Source: Halomonas sp. HL-93 (lineage in GTDB: Bacteria > Pseudomonadota > Gammaproteobacteria > Pseudomonadales > Halomonadaceae). Taken from it: 64,000 nt of DNA. The position numbers and the translations under genes were made by a program. A model generated the notes under the pieces. It saw nothing but the letters and a program-made list of their open reading frames with translations, ran no database searches and had not been told where the DNA came from. Shown piece by piece: positions 1-8,841 of this stretch; within the stretch, counting starts at the first letter, position 1, and the number at the start of each line of letters is the position of its first letter. The DNA lies in contig NZ_LT593974.1 in assembly GCF_900086985.1 (NCBI RefSeq), positions 1,426,001-1,490,000 of the forward strand, read 5' to 3'.

Positions 1-276
1 AGTCCCGGTCAGCTCTCCAACAGCCTTACCATTGACGGTCTAATGGAAAACACGGTTACTCGCAATGAAGCGCTGGTCAATTTATTAAGCCGCTATTACC
101 AAGCGAGAGAAGAAGCAGGTCGCCAAGCACTGATTGAGCGGCGGGGTGAAGGTGTCCCCAAAATTATTAACCGTAGCCGCGAATTAAGTGGTGTGGAGCC
201 AACGTACCGGATGGTAGATGATAGCGAGTTGCTACTAACGATTTACGCTGCCAGAAAAGATAATCATACAGACTGA
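1..276 (+). CDS. AlbA_2/Schlafen-type ATP-binding protein, C-terminal part only
   Basis: This is the end of a gene that begins before the window; the frame is open from base 1. The visible 91 residues resemble the C-terminus of AlbA_2 (Schlafen-like, formerly AAA_4) proteins, sometimes annotated as putative transcriptional regulators or RecG-like helicases. The matching features are an SPG(Q)L..LT start, an RNEALVN stretch, an IERRGEGVPKI segment and a closing LLLTIYAA strand. An internal ATG at 43 could be mistaken for the start, but the similarity runs through it. The gene stops 49 bases before the mod start codon, on the same strand. Such proteins are often found next to restriction systems, so it may belong to the same defence cluster; that is inference. 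The N-terminal domain cannot be seen. Confidence 0.7.
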   Translation, partial: SPGQLSNSLTIDGLMENTVTRNEALVNLLSRYYQAREEAGRQALIERRGEGVPKIINRSRELSGVEPTYRMVDDSELLLTIYAARKDNHTD

Positions 277-324
277 TGTTAAAAAACATTGGTAGTCAAA
301 ATTATTTGGGATTTACATTTTTAT

Positions 325-2427
325 ATGAGTGAACAGAATACGCGCCTTGCAGGCGAATCATTGGATATAACCCAGCAACGCCGCATTGAGCTCAAACAGC
401 TTTTCCCCACTGCTTTTACCGAAACCCGTAACGACAAAGGGGAAGTAGTCGAGTCACTTGATTTTGAACGTCTAAAAGCTGAATTAGGCGAGCTAACAGA
501 TATTTATGACAATCGCCGCGAGCGGTACGGCATGGATTGGCCTGGGAAACGCGATTGCCTACGGCTGATTCAACAGCCGTCAACTGCCACTCTTAAGCCT
601 TGCCGGGAGGAGTCGGTGGACTTTGATACCACTGAAAACTTATTCATAGAAGGCGATAATCTTGAAGTACTGAAGCTCCTGCAAAAGGGCTACTACGGCG
701 AGGTCAAAATGATCTATATCGATCCGCCTTACAATACTGGTAAAGAGTTTATTTATCCTGATAACTTCAGCGAAAGCCTGGATACCTACCTGCAATACGC
801 TGGTTTAAAAGATAGTGAAGGCCGAACTTTCTCAACGAATACCGCGAATGAAGGCCGCTTTCACACCAATTGGCTGAATATGATGTACCCCCGCCTATAT
901 CTTGCTCGTAACTTGTTACGTGAAGATGGGGTGATCTTTATTTCCATTGATGACCATGAGGTGGAAAATCTGCGCCGGATGTGTGATGAGATTTTTGGAG
1001 AGGAGAATCGAATTGCGTGTTTAGTTTGGGAAAAAAGCAGAAAAAATGATGCTAAGCTATTTTCCGTTGGGCACGAATATATGCTTGTTTATGCTAAAAA
1101 CAACAGTGTTCTTAAGGAAAAAAACATTATTTGGCGAGAAGAAAAGCCCGGTGCTAAAGAAATTTGGGATCAATATGTTTTGTTGCGAAAGCAATATGGC
1201 GAAAGTGATGCTGCGATAGAAACTGACTTGCAGTCATGGTTTTCCCAATTGCCGAGGTCGCATCCTTCTAGAAAGTGGAGTCGATATAAACGCATAGATA
1301 AGCACGGGCCTTGGCGTGACCGTGATATTTCATGGCCAGGAGGTGATGGCCCAAAATATGAAGTGATTCACCCTGTAACAAAACTGCCTTGTGCTATTCC
1401 TGAGAGAGGTTGGATATACTCTCATCCAGATGAAATGCAAAGGCAGATTAAAAAAGGGCTTGTTGAGTTTAGAAAAGATCACACTAAGCCTCCCTTCCGA
1501 AAAGCACACTTAAAGCCTATTGCTGAAGAGTTGGTTATTGCTGATTTTGATGAATACGAGTGTGAAGATGGTAACGATAACGAGCAGTTAGCAACACAAG
1601 TGAGAGGGAGTTACATCTACAAGCAAAGCCAAGTAGCAGTTAAGTATCTTCGAAACTTGATGGGGGTGAAATTATTTAACAATCCCAAAGATCACGTTGA
1701 GATTAAACGCCTTATTCAATATGCTTGTGGTTCAGAGGGCACTGTGTTGGACTTTTTTTCAGGTTCTGGCACAACCGGTGAGTCAGTGGCAGAACTTGCT
1801 TTGAAAGAAGATTTAAATATTAAATATATTTTAGTACAATTGCCAGAACCCAATTCCGAAAAAGAAAAGACGGGCAAAGAGGCCTTGAAGGCTGGGTACT
1901 CAACTATTGCAGATATATCCAAAAGTAGATTGTGCAAAATTTATTCTAAATTTGATATAGATTCCGTAAATAAAGGACATCAATCGAAGAGGGGATTTAA
2001 AGTTCTAAAGCTTGATAAAAGCAATTTCAAACTATGGCAAGCCCCTAGCAAAGATATTTCCGACGAAGAATTGCTCCACCAAATGGAGCTCATCGTTGAT
2101 CATATAGACCCTAACGCTAGCCAGGAAGACCTGCTTTATGAGCTTTTGCTAAAGGCGGGCGTGATGCCGACGGAAAAGGTTGAGAAAATTGAACTTGCAA
2201 ATCACACGCTGTTTTCAGTGGCTGATGACACTCTGTTAATTCATCTGGACGATGTTATCGACCAAGCGCTCATTGATGCCGTATTGGCGACAGCACCCAG
2301 CCAATTCATTTGTTTGGATAAAGCGTTCCATCGCAATGACCAGCTCAAAACGAACGCTGTTAAAACTTTTGCAGCGTTTAATCAAGGCAAAGAAAAAATC
2401 GATCAAATCGATTTTAAGACGGTATAA
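325..2427 (+). CDS. mod: Type III restriction-modification system methyltransferase (Mod)
   Basis: This 700-residue protein is a DNA adenine N6-methyltransferase of the type III Mod subunit family, which both methylates and supplies target recognition for Res. Its motif order is that of beta-class enzymes: the catalytic DPPYNTG is near residues 133-139 and the S-adenosylmethionine motif DFFSGSGTT comes later, near 476-484. The stretch between them (about 230-450) is the expected target-recognition region and is visibly more AT-rich. ATG 325 is preferred over a TTG at 289 because family members start near MSEQ. The res gene starts 11 bases after the stop, as in a normal mod-res operon. Mod is intact although Res is interrupted, so it can be expected to act as a lone methyltransferase. 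I see no simple-sequence repeats that would suggest phase variation. Confidence 0.93.
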   Translation: MSEQNTRLAGESLDITQQRRIELKQLFPTAFTETRNDKGEVVESLDFERLKAELGELTDIYDNRRERYGMDWPGKRDCLRLIQQPSTATLKPCREESVDFDTTENLFIEGDNLEVLKLLQKGYYGEVKMIYIDPPYNTGKEFIYPDNFSESLDTYLQYAGLKDSEGRTFSTNTANEGRFHTNWLNMMYPRLYLARNLLREDGVIFISIDDHEVENLRRMCDEIFGEENRIACLVWEKSRKNDAKLFSVGHEYMLVYAKNNSVLKEKNIIWREEKPGAKEIWDQYVLLRKQYGESDAAIETDLQSWFSQLPRSHPSRKWSRYKRIDKHGPWRDRDISWPGGDGPKYEVIHPVTKLPCAIPERGWIYSHPDEMQRQIKKGLVEFRKDHTKPPFRKAHLKPIAEELVIADFDEYECEDGNDNEQLATQVRGSYIYKQSQVAVKYLRNLMGVKLFNNPKDHVEIKRLIQYACGSEGTVLDFFSGSGTTGESVAELALKEDLNIKYILVQLPEPNSEKEKTGKEALKAGYSTIADISKSRLCKIYSKFDIDSVNKGHQSKRGFKVLKLDKSNFKLWQAPSKDISDEELLHQMELIVDHIDPNASQEDLLYELLLKAGVMPTEKVEKIELANHTLFSVADDTLLIHLDDVIDQALIDAVLATAPSQFICLDKAFHRNDQLKTNAVKTFAAFNQGKEKIDQIDFKTV

Positions 2428-2438
2428 GGGGGCTGAGT

Positions 2439-2640
2439 ATGAAACTGAGATTCAACCCCGATCTGGATTATCAGCGGGATGCCATCGAATCTACCTTGGC
2501 AGTTTTTGATAATCTCTCTGCGGCTGGTGAACCCTATCGCAAGCTGGGCATCGCCAACACGTTAACGCTTAACCAAGATATGCTGCTAGAAAACCTACAT
2601 CGTGTGCAGGAACATAATTTTATCGAGAAATCGAATAGCC
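2439..2640 (+). pseudogene. res: Type III restriction endonuclease Res, 5' fragment split by IS66
   Basis: This fragment encodes the first 67 residues of the Res subunit, starting MKLRFNPDLDYQRDAIEST, and then runs into the left end of an IS66-family element at 2641. The frame continues a few codons into the element and stops at 2681. The Res family begins with just such an LDYQ..AI segment ahead of the helicase motifs. Joining base 2640 to base 4974, which removes the element and one 8-bp target repeat, continues the frame without a break into the 3' fragment and gives a 988-residue protein of normal family length. A ribosome-binding site (AAGGGGGC) lies just before ATG 2439. The break is therefore recent and possibly reversible. 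Confidence 0.9.
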
Positions 2641-2670
2641 GTAAGCGCTCCACTAACCCCATCTATTCAC
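2641..2670 (+). repeat. IS66 terminal inverted repeat, tnpC-side end
   Basis: Reads GTAAGCGC at the outer edge and matches the other end (4936-4965, reverse strand) at most positions over 30 bp. The 8 bases before it, GAATAGCC, are the target duplication. Confidence 0.92.
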
Positions 2671-2677
2671 GCGTCGC

Positions 2678-4273
2678 TTAGACCGGCAATGTCTCTTTCC
2701 ACTGCCAGGGCAGCAGCGTGTGGAGCTCATCATCGTCGAGGGCGGGCAGTGTCGCAAAGACGTACTGCAAGTAGTCGTAAGGCGAGAGGCCATTGGCTTT
2801 GGCGGTTTCGATCAGGCTGTAGATCGCCGCGCTGGCGTGAGCACCGCTCGGGGTGTGGCTGAACAGCCAGTTTTTACGCCCCACCACGAACGGGCGGATA
2901 GCGTTCTCTGCCGGATTGTTGTCGAACGGGATCAGGCCATCGTCCAGGAACCGGGTCAGGCGAGGCCACTGGTTATCTAGATAGTGTAGGGCTTTCCCCA
3001 GCGCGCTTTTGGGCAACACCTGGGCCAGTGACTTGTCGAGCCAGGTGCGCAGTTGATCGATCAGTGGGCGGCTCTTCTGGTCACGCAGCGCGTGACGCGT
3101 CTCAGGCTCAAGGGCCTTCGCCTGTTTTTCCACGCCGTACAGCTTACGGATCTGGTTCAGCGCCCAGTCGGCTTTGCCAGTTTTGCCTTTGGGCTGCACC
3201 TTCTGGGCCTCGATGAACTTGCGCCGGGCATGCGCCCAGCAGCCCGCATGGGTGATCCCATTGCGACGCACGATCTCGGCGTAGCCTTCATAGCCATCGG
3301 TGATTAAGCGCCCCGCATAGTCGCCCAGCAGGTCAACGGGCACCCGTCCGGCGCGGCTGGCGGCGTAGTCGAACAGAACGACTTGTTGTCCCGGCGGACC
3401 ACCGCGCTGCACCCACATATACGAGGTGGCACTGGCGGCACGATCCGCTTCTTGATTCACCTGGAGCGTCGTCTCATCCATGTGGATCAGCGGGGCGTTT
3501 AAGAGGTGATGGCGCAACGTGTCGATCAACGGGGTGATCCGTTCTCCCGCCTGCACCATCCAGCGTGCCAGGGTATTGCGGGGGATCTCGGCGCCATGGC
3601 GGGCAAAGATCTGGCTTTGCCGATAAAGCGGTAGCGCGTCCTGGTATTTAGCCGTCGCGATATAGGCGAGCAGCGTGGCGCTGGCATTACTCTTGGGCAA
3701 CAGTTTGGCGGGTGCTGGGGCTGTGTTGACGCCCTCTTCGCACGTCGGGCAGGCATATTTGTGTCGCACATGGCGGATCACCTCGATCCGCGCGGGCACC
3801 ACATGCAACTCCTCGCTGACCTCCTCACCGATCACCTTTAGCGCGGTGCCGTCATCGTGGCAGTGGCGAGCATCGTCGGGCAGTTCATGGACGATCTCGA
3901 CACGCGGTAGCTCTGGCGGTAGCGCAATACGCCCGCCGCGTGTACGACGCTTAGCAGGCGTGGCAGTGTCGATCGTCGCGTCATCAGCGGTGGCGTCGCA
4001 CTCCGGTGCAGCATCGTTGTCTTCCTCGTCAACCGACACTTCCGCTTCATTGATAAGCAGATCTTGCTGGTCGACACGGTACTTCTCGGTGGAAGGGCCG
4101 AACTGACGCTCCAGGGCAAGCCGGAACTGTTCAAATAGCGACTGTTTGGTGGCTTCCCACTGCGCTTCCTTTTTTTCCATCAACGCCAATAGCCGCGCAT
4201 TTTCAGCGTCAGCAGCGGCCAGCTTGCGCTCAAGCTGGGTAACCGTCGTCGAGGAAGAGGCCGTGTTTTTCAT
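2678..4273 (-). CDS. tnpC: IS66-family transposase TnpC (DDE)
   Basis: This is the main transposase of the IS66 element. From the ATG at 4273 it has 531 residues. It has an N-terminal coiled-coil-like stretch rich in Leu, Ala and Glu (about 10-60), an acidic linker, a zinc-ribbon-like CPTC near 175-178, and the DDE catalytic core: D in HMDETTLQ near 266, D in ITDGYEGY near 326, and E in NNPAENAIRPF near 456. A TTG at 4327 in the same frame overlaps the tnpB stop and could be used by translational coupling, adding 18 residues; neither start has a strong ribosome-binding site. The C-terminal tail ends 37 bases from the element edge. Confidence 0.93.
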   Translation of the reverse strand: MKNTASSSTTVTQLERKLAAADAENARLLALMEKKEAQWEATKQSLFEQFRLALERQFGPSTEKYRVDQQDLLINEAEVSVDEEDNDAAPECDATADDATIDTATPAKRRTRGGRIALPPELPRVEIVHELPDDARHCHDDGTALKVIGEEVSEELHVVPARIEVIRHVRHKYACPTCEEGVNTAPAPAKLLPKSNASATLLAYIATAKYQDALPLYRQSQIFARHGAEIPRNTLARWMVQAGERITPLIDTLRHHLLNAPLIHMDETTLQVNQEADRAASATSYMWVQRGGPPGQQVVLFDYAASRAGRVPVDLLGDYAGRLITDGYEGYAEIVRRNGITHAGCWAHARRKFIEAQKVQPKGKTGKADWALNQIRKLYGVEKQAKALEPETRHALRDQKSRPLIDQLRTWLDKSLAQVLPKSALGKALHYLDNQWPRLTRFLDDGLIPFDNNPAENAIRPFVVGRKNWLFSHTPSGAHASAAIYSLIETAKANGLSPYDYLQYVFATLPALDDDELHTLLPWQWKETLPV

Positions 4274-4319
4274 ACCGCGTAGTATACCAAAAGCGCCACC
4301 AAAATAGGAGGCGATTTTG

Positions 4320-4676
4320 TTAGCCAACTCGCTGAAAATACAGCGCTTTGTGAGGCTTCATGGCCTTCAGGTCGTAGCCATCCAGCAGCCAGTTAAGCTC
4401 TTGGCCGGTTAACGTCACGGTCTCGCCATTAAGGTGCGTTGGCCATTTAAACCGCTCACGCTCCAAGCGCTTGTACCACACCACAAAACCGTTACGTTCC
4501 CAGAACAGCAGTTTCACTTTATCCCGCTGGCGATTACCGAACACGAACAGCGCTTGATCGAACGGGTTCAAGGCCATGGCTTCCTGAACCAGCAGTGCCA
4601 AGCCATCGATTTGCTTACGCATATCCACGGGCTCTCGGCACAGGTAAACCTTTAGGTCAGTGCCTGGACGAATCAT
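4320..4676 (-). CDS. tnpB: IS66 Orf2-like accessory protein TnpB
   Basis: This 118-residue protein belongs to the IS66 Orf2/TnpB family, needed for transposition of these elements; its biochemical role is not settled. The family signature is clear: VDMRKQIDGLA near the start, FVFGNRQRDKVKLLFWERNGF in the middle, and a closing LL.GYDLKAMKPHKALYF. The ATG at 4676 overlaps the tnpA stop codon as ATGA. An upstream in-frame start at 4760 would give a longer protein but lies deep inside tnpA and lacks family support. Confidence 0.93.
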   Translation of the reverse strand: MIRPGTDLKVYLCREPVDMRKQIDGLALLVQEAMALNPFDQALFVFGNRQRDKVKLLFWERNGFVVWYKRLERERFKWPTHLNGETVTLTGQELNWLLDGYDLKAMKPHKALYFQRVG

Positions 4677-4885
4677 GCGACCACCTCCACCGCGACAAAC
4701 CGGGCGGGACGACAACGCGGTGGCACGGGGAAGCCTTGCACGATTAACCGATTTTCCCACGCCATCAGGTCGGCTAACGTCACTGCCTGTGCGTTGGCAT
4801 ATTCACTTAACGGCATCTGCAACGCGGCAGCATAAGACAGATGCCCTAACCAAAACGCTTGAGTGGGATTGAGTTCGCGGCTCAT
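4673..4885 (-). CDS. tnpA: IS66 small accessory protein TnpA-like
   Basis: This 70-residue protein is the first gene of the IS66 operon. It starts MSRELNPTQAFWLGHL after a good ribosome-binding site (GGAG, about 7 bases ahead of ATG 4885) and ends overlapping the tnpB start by ATGA. It is shorter than many IS66 TnpA proteins, which have a helix-turn-helix. I recognise it mainly from its position and from the first helix, so the family call is less certain than for tnpB and tnpC. Confidence 0.75.
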   Translation of the reverse strand: MSRELNPTQAFWLGHLSYAAALQMPLSEYANAQAVTLADLMAWENRLIVQGFPVPPRCRPARFVAVEVVA

Positions 4886-4935
4886 GATGATCTCCAAAGC
4901 AAAAGAGACCATCAGTGTGATCAGACAACGTTAAT

Positions 4936-4965
4936 GTGGGTAGATGGGGTTTATGGCGCGCTTAC
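4936..4965 (-). repeat. IS66 terminal inverted repeat, tnpA-side end
   Basis: Read on the minus strand it starts GTAAGCGC and pairs with 2641-2670. The next 8 bases (4966-4973), GAATAGCC, are the second copy of the target duplication. Confidence 0.92.
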
Positions 4966-4973
4966 GAATAGCC

Positions 4974-7738
4974 TGCATGGAGCTGAAGATGATTATCCAT
5001 TCCCGAATTTCTCAGTGGAAATGGAGACGGGTACGGGCAAAACGTATGTTTATCTGCGAAGCATTTTCGAGATGAACCAACAGCTGGGGCTGCGTAAGTT
5101 TATTATCGTGGTGCCATCGGTCGCTATACGTGAAGGGGTACTTTCCTCTCTAAAAATGATGAAAACGCATTTTCGTAGTTTGTATGACAATGTGCCTTTT
5201 GATCACTATGTATATAGCGCCAAAGACTTATCTAAAGTGCGGCAGTTTGCCACCGCTAATACGCTACAAATTATGGTGATTAACATCCAGGCTTTTCAGC
5301 GAGATGCTGGGGATGTGGAAAACTATGACAACTTGACACAGGGTCAGATCAAAAAGCTCTCGGTAATTCATCGGGAACAGGATCGTATGTCTGGAGCAAA
5401 GCCCATTGAGTTTATCCAAGATGTTAGACCAGTTCTTATTATTGATGAACCTCAATCGGTAGACAATACTGCTAAAGCGCGTCGTGCAGTCAATCACTTA
5501 AAGCCTCTTTTTGCACTACGCTACTCAGCGACCCACCGTAACCCCTACAACGTGATTTATCAGCTTGGCCCGGTTAAGGCTTATGAAATGAAGCTGGTAA
5601 AGCAAATTTCAGTGGCGTCAATCCAATCTCAAAGCAATGTTAATCAGATATACTTAAAGTTAAGTAAAATAGGTTATGTAGGCAAGGCCAAAACGCCTTC
5701 TGCCTCAGTAGTGATATTTGAAGACAAGCCTAATGGTACCAAAGATAAAACCGTCAAACTTAAGCAGGGTACGGATTTGTCTGACCATACTAATCGATCA
5801 GGCTATCAGGGATACGTAGTAGACGAAATCTATGCTGAGCCAGGCGCTGAGTACGTTCGTTTTGCCAATAACGTCATTCTAGAGCCAGAGCAGGAAAAGG
5901 ACGGTATCCATGATGATGTCATTAAAGAGCAGATTCGTCAGACGGTAGAGGAGCACTTTAAGAAAGAGCGCAACCTGCAGAAGCAGGGTGTGAAAGTGAA
6001 GGTTCTTTCACTGTTTTTCATCGACAAGGTGGCAAACTATCGCTACTACGATGAACATGGCAATGTCCAGAAAGGTAAGATCGCCCGCTGGTTTGAAGAA
6101 GCCTACCAAGAGTTTGCCGCTAGTTCATTATTCAATGACCTGCCTAAGCGAGACGTAGAGCAAGTGCACAATGGCTATTTCGCAGAAGTCAAAAAGCGTG
6201 GCAAGGTGGTTGAGTTGAAGGATACCAGTGGTAACACCGCTAGCGATGCGGAAGTATACGAACTGATTATGAAAGATAAAGAGCGGTTATTGGATGATGC
6301 CGTGCCACTGCGGTTTATTTTTAGCCACTCCGCTCTTAAAGAGGGCTGGGATAACCCTAATGTATTCCAAATATGCTCTTTGCGGGAATTCGGCAGCGAA
6401 AAGGAGCGACGTCAAACGCTGGGCCGTGGCCTTCGCCTAGCCGTAAATGCCGGCGGTGACAGAGTTTATGATCCTCAGATAAATCGTCTTACGGTCATAG
6501 CCAGTGAATCTTTTGAAGAGTACGCTAAGAATCTCCAAACAGAGATGGAGAAAGATATTGGCGGTGGCTTCAAGTTTGGGCGGGTGCCTACAATTGCGTT
6601 TGCGGCTTTAACGATTAATGACTCTGAAACACTAGGTCAGGAAAAATCCCGACACCTGTGGCAGGCATTAAAAACAGAAGGCTATCTAGATGCCAAAGGA
6701 GACTTGACTGCTAAGTTTAAACCAGATGATCTTTATTTTGAACTGCAAGTGCCCAACGACTATAAATCGCTCGAAAACGAAATTATCGACCGTCTACGCA
6801 GCTTTATGTTCGCGGGGCGGGTGAAAGATGCACGAGGGCGTACGGCCGTAAAGTATAATAAGCGGGTAGAATTAAACCCTGATTTCAAGGCTCTGTGGGA
6901 TAAAATCAGCCAAAAAACTCGCTATGCCATTCATTTTGATACCCAACAACTGATTAATCTAGCCAGTCACAAACTTAAAAATATGCCTGTGGTAAAGCCG
7001 GTTACGCTAACAATAGGACATACTCAGACTAAACTGACCAATGCTGGCTTCGGCAGTGATCGGCAAATATCAACCCCGAAAGAACGTTATATAAGCTCCC
7101 ATGACGTGTTGCCGGATTTGATTGGTGTTTTGCAGGAGAGGACTTATCTAACACGGGATACGTTGCTAACTATTATTCGTAATTGCAAGCGGTTGGGGGA
7201 GTTTAAAACGAATCCTCAAGGTTTTATTACCGAGTCCGCTAAACAGATTAAGAAAGCGCTCGATGGGCTCCTGGTAGATGGAATACGCTATGAGAAGCTT
7301 GGCGGTGAACGCTACAAAATGGAGTTATTTGACGAGCCGGAGCTGGAAACATACTTGGATCGCTCTTACCAAGTGCTTCATGGTAATCAAGGCAGCCAAG
7401 TTCAAACACCGTATAACTATATTGAGTGTGACTCTCAAATCGAACGGAAGACTGCACATGCTTTAGACGGTGCCGAGAATGTCAAATTTTTCTGTAAATT
7501 GCCGCGTTGGTTCACAATTCCTACACCGGTTGGTGAATACAACCCCGATTGGGCTGTCGTATTAGAAGAGGATCGTAAAGTTTACTTGATTCGTGAAACG
7601 AAAACGACTCATGATAGTGATAAGCGCCGTTTAGAAGAAAATCTGAAAATTTTATGTGGGGAAGCCCACTTTAAAGCGTTAGATGATGTGGACTACCGGG
7701 TGGCTACGTCCGTAGATGAAGTTATTTCGATTTCATAA
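4974..7738 (+). pseudogene. res: Type III restriction endonuclease Res, 3' fragment
   Basis: This is the remaining 920 codons of res. In the reconstructed 988-residue numbering it holds the superfamily 2 helicase motifs: TGTGKT at 86-91 (motif I), DEPQ at 225-228 (motif II), SATHR (motif III) and QTLGRGLRLAV (motif VI). A C-terminal PD-(D/E)XK nuclease is also visible, with D926 in YNPDWAVV and E942/K944 in RETKTT. Every catalytic block of a type III restriction subunit is therefore present and no second lesion is visible. An open frame starts at 4859 inside the insertion element and could let a truncated protein be made, but it would lack the native N-terminus. A strong terminator follows the stop. 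Confidence 0.92.
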
Positions 7739-7755
7739 TGCTGTTGGTAGGGTTC

Positions 7756-7784
7756 GCTTCCCCTGTAGTTAGGGGAAGCTTTTT
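7756..7784 (+). terminator. Rho-independent terminator after res
   Basis: A perfect 8-bp stem GCTTCCCC/GGGGAAGC with an 8-base loop is followed by TTTTT, 17 bases after the res stop codon. It marks the end of the mod-res operon. Confidence 0.92.
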
Positions 7785-7946
7785 ACTTAAGTCTAGGCGT
7801 GGGTTCTGATCAAGAGTCATCTTGTTGCAACCTAGGCTTCATCATGATATGCGTTCTAGTTATCGGTAAGCCTTGTAATCGGTTAGGCTTATTGCCTTGC
7901 TATTATATGCCTCCGTCATGGTTAAAGAGTGAAGCTAACGGGTGCT

Positions 7947-8840
7947 TCAGGCTGCTTTTTTTGAATTGGGCCCCACGATTAACCATACTGAAAGTAAAAC
8001 GATTAATGAACCAAGTAAAAATCCGCTAGAAATCGTTTCGTTGAGGACTAAAAAGCCCCATAACACAGCGAAAGGCGGCACCAAGAAGGTAACGGTAAGC
8101 GACCGTAACGGCCCGATGTCTTCGATCAATCTAAAATAAAGGATATAAGCAAGGGAAGTGCATAAAAAGCCGACGGCTAGCAGACTGATCCACACATCAC
8201 CTTGCAGCCAATCAATGCTGGGGCCAGTTGAAAGGTTCCAAAGCAAAAAGGGGGTGAGAAAAATGGTTGCGCCTATTTGACTGCCAAACGCAACCAGCGT
8301 TGAATCCAGGCCGCCCTGCTGGGTAATCCATCTTCGGGTAAGAAACCCTGCAAAGCCGTAACCAATAGTGGCGATGATGCAAGCAGCAACGCCAATATAG
8401 ATGTTACCAGCGATATTCGAATCACCCACCGTAGTAATGATCGTAATGCCGACAATCCCTAGCGCTATACCGACCAGTTTTCTTATAGATAAACTCTCGC
8501 TAAAAAAATAAAAGCCAATCATGGCCCCCATTAAAGGTGTCGTTGCATTTAAAATCGCTGAGTAGCCAGCCGGTAACAATGTGGCGGCTATGCTGTACAT
8601 AAGAAAAGGGATGCCTGAATTGATAGCACCCAATATCAAAATCTTGCCTAATTTTCCTCTAAACTTCAGACTTTTACGTATGAAGAATATAATGACAGCT
8701 AAGCCAATAAATCCGAAAAAAACTCTAAAAAAGGCTGTGTTTATTGCTCCTATCGCCGGTCCCGCTATTCGCATAAAAAGAAAACTTGCTCCCCAGATAG
8801 CGGCTAGCGACAGTAGTCGTATATAGTCTATTGCTCTCAT
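7947..8840 (-). CDS. EamA/DMT-superfamily permease
   Basis: This 297-residue inner-membrane protein of the drug/metabolite transporter family has about ten hydrophobic helices in two EamA repeats. The first repeat opens AAIWGASFLFMRIAGP; the second ends in GPLRSLTVTFLVPPFAVLWGFLVLNE, typical of the family. Members export amino acids, metabolites or drugs; the substrate cannot be read from sequence. The native start is taken as ATG 8840 (MRAIDY). An IS30-family element begins one base upstream of it. The frame extends into the element and a second ATG at 8852 lies inside its terminal repeat. The original ribosome-binding site is now on the far side of the element (see 9951-9958), so expression is probably altered or lost. 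Confidence 0.88.
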   Translation of the reverse strand: MRAIDYIRLLSLAAIWGASFLFMRIAGPAIGAINTAFFRVFFGFIGLAVIIFFIRKSLKFRGKLGKILILGAINSGIPFLMYSIAATLLPAGYSAILNATTPLMGAMIGFYFFSESLSIRKLVGIALGIVGITIITTVGDSNIAGNIYIGVAACIIATIGYGFAGFLTRRWITQQGGLDSTLVAFGSQIGATIFLTPFLLWNLSTGPSIDWLQGDVWISLLAVGFLCTSLAYILYFRLIEDIGPLRSLTVTFLVPPFAVLWGFLVLNETISSGFLLGSLIVLLSVWLIVGPNSKKAA

Positions 8841-8841
8841 T

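Larger units (their letters stand above)
2641..4965 (-). mobile_element. Complete IS66-family insertion sequence inside res
   Basis: This is a 2325-bp element. Both ends start GTAAGCGC when read inward and form imperfect inverted repeats of about 30 bp (2641-2670 and 4936-4965), sharing the block AACCCCATCTA. It is flanked by a perfect 8-bp target duplication, GAATAGCC, at 2633-2640 and 4966-4973. GTAA ends and 8-bp duplications are typical of IS66. It carries tnpA, tnpB and tnpC in one minus-strand operon with overlapping starts and stops, all apparently intact, so it may still be mobile. It interrupts the type III res gene in the direction opposite to res transcription. Confidence 0.97.

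Noticed and set aside
43..276. A free-standing 77-residue protein starting at ATG 43
   Set aside because: The frame and the family similarity continue unbroken to base 1, so this is the tail of a longer gene.
4859..4973. Upstream extension of the res 3' fragment into the IS66 end, giving a 959-residue open frame
   Set aside because: These codons are the terminal part of the insertion element, not res. The inverted repeat and target duplication place the true junction at 4973/4974.
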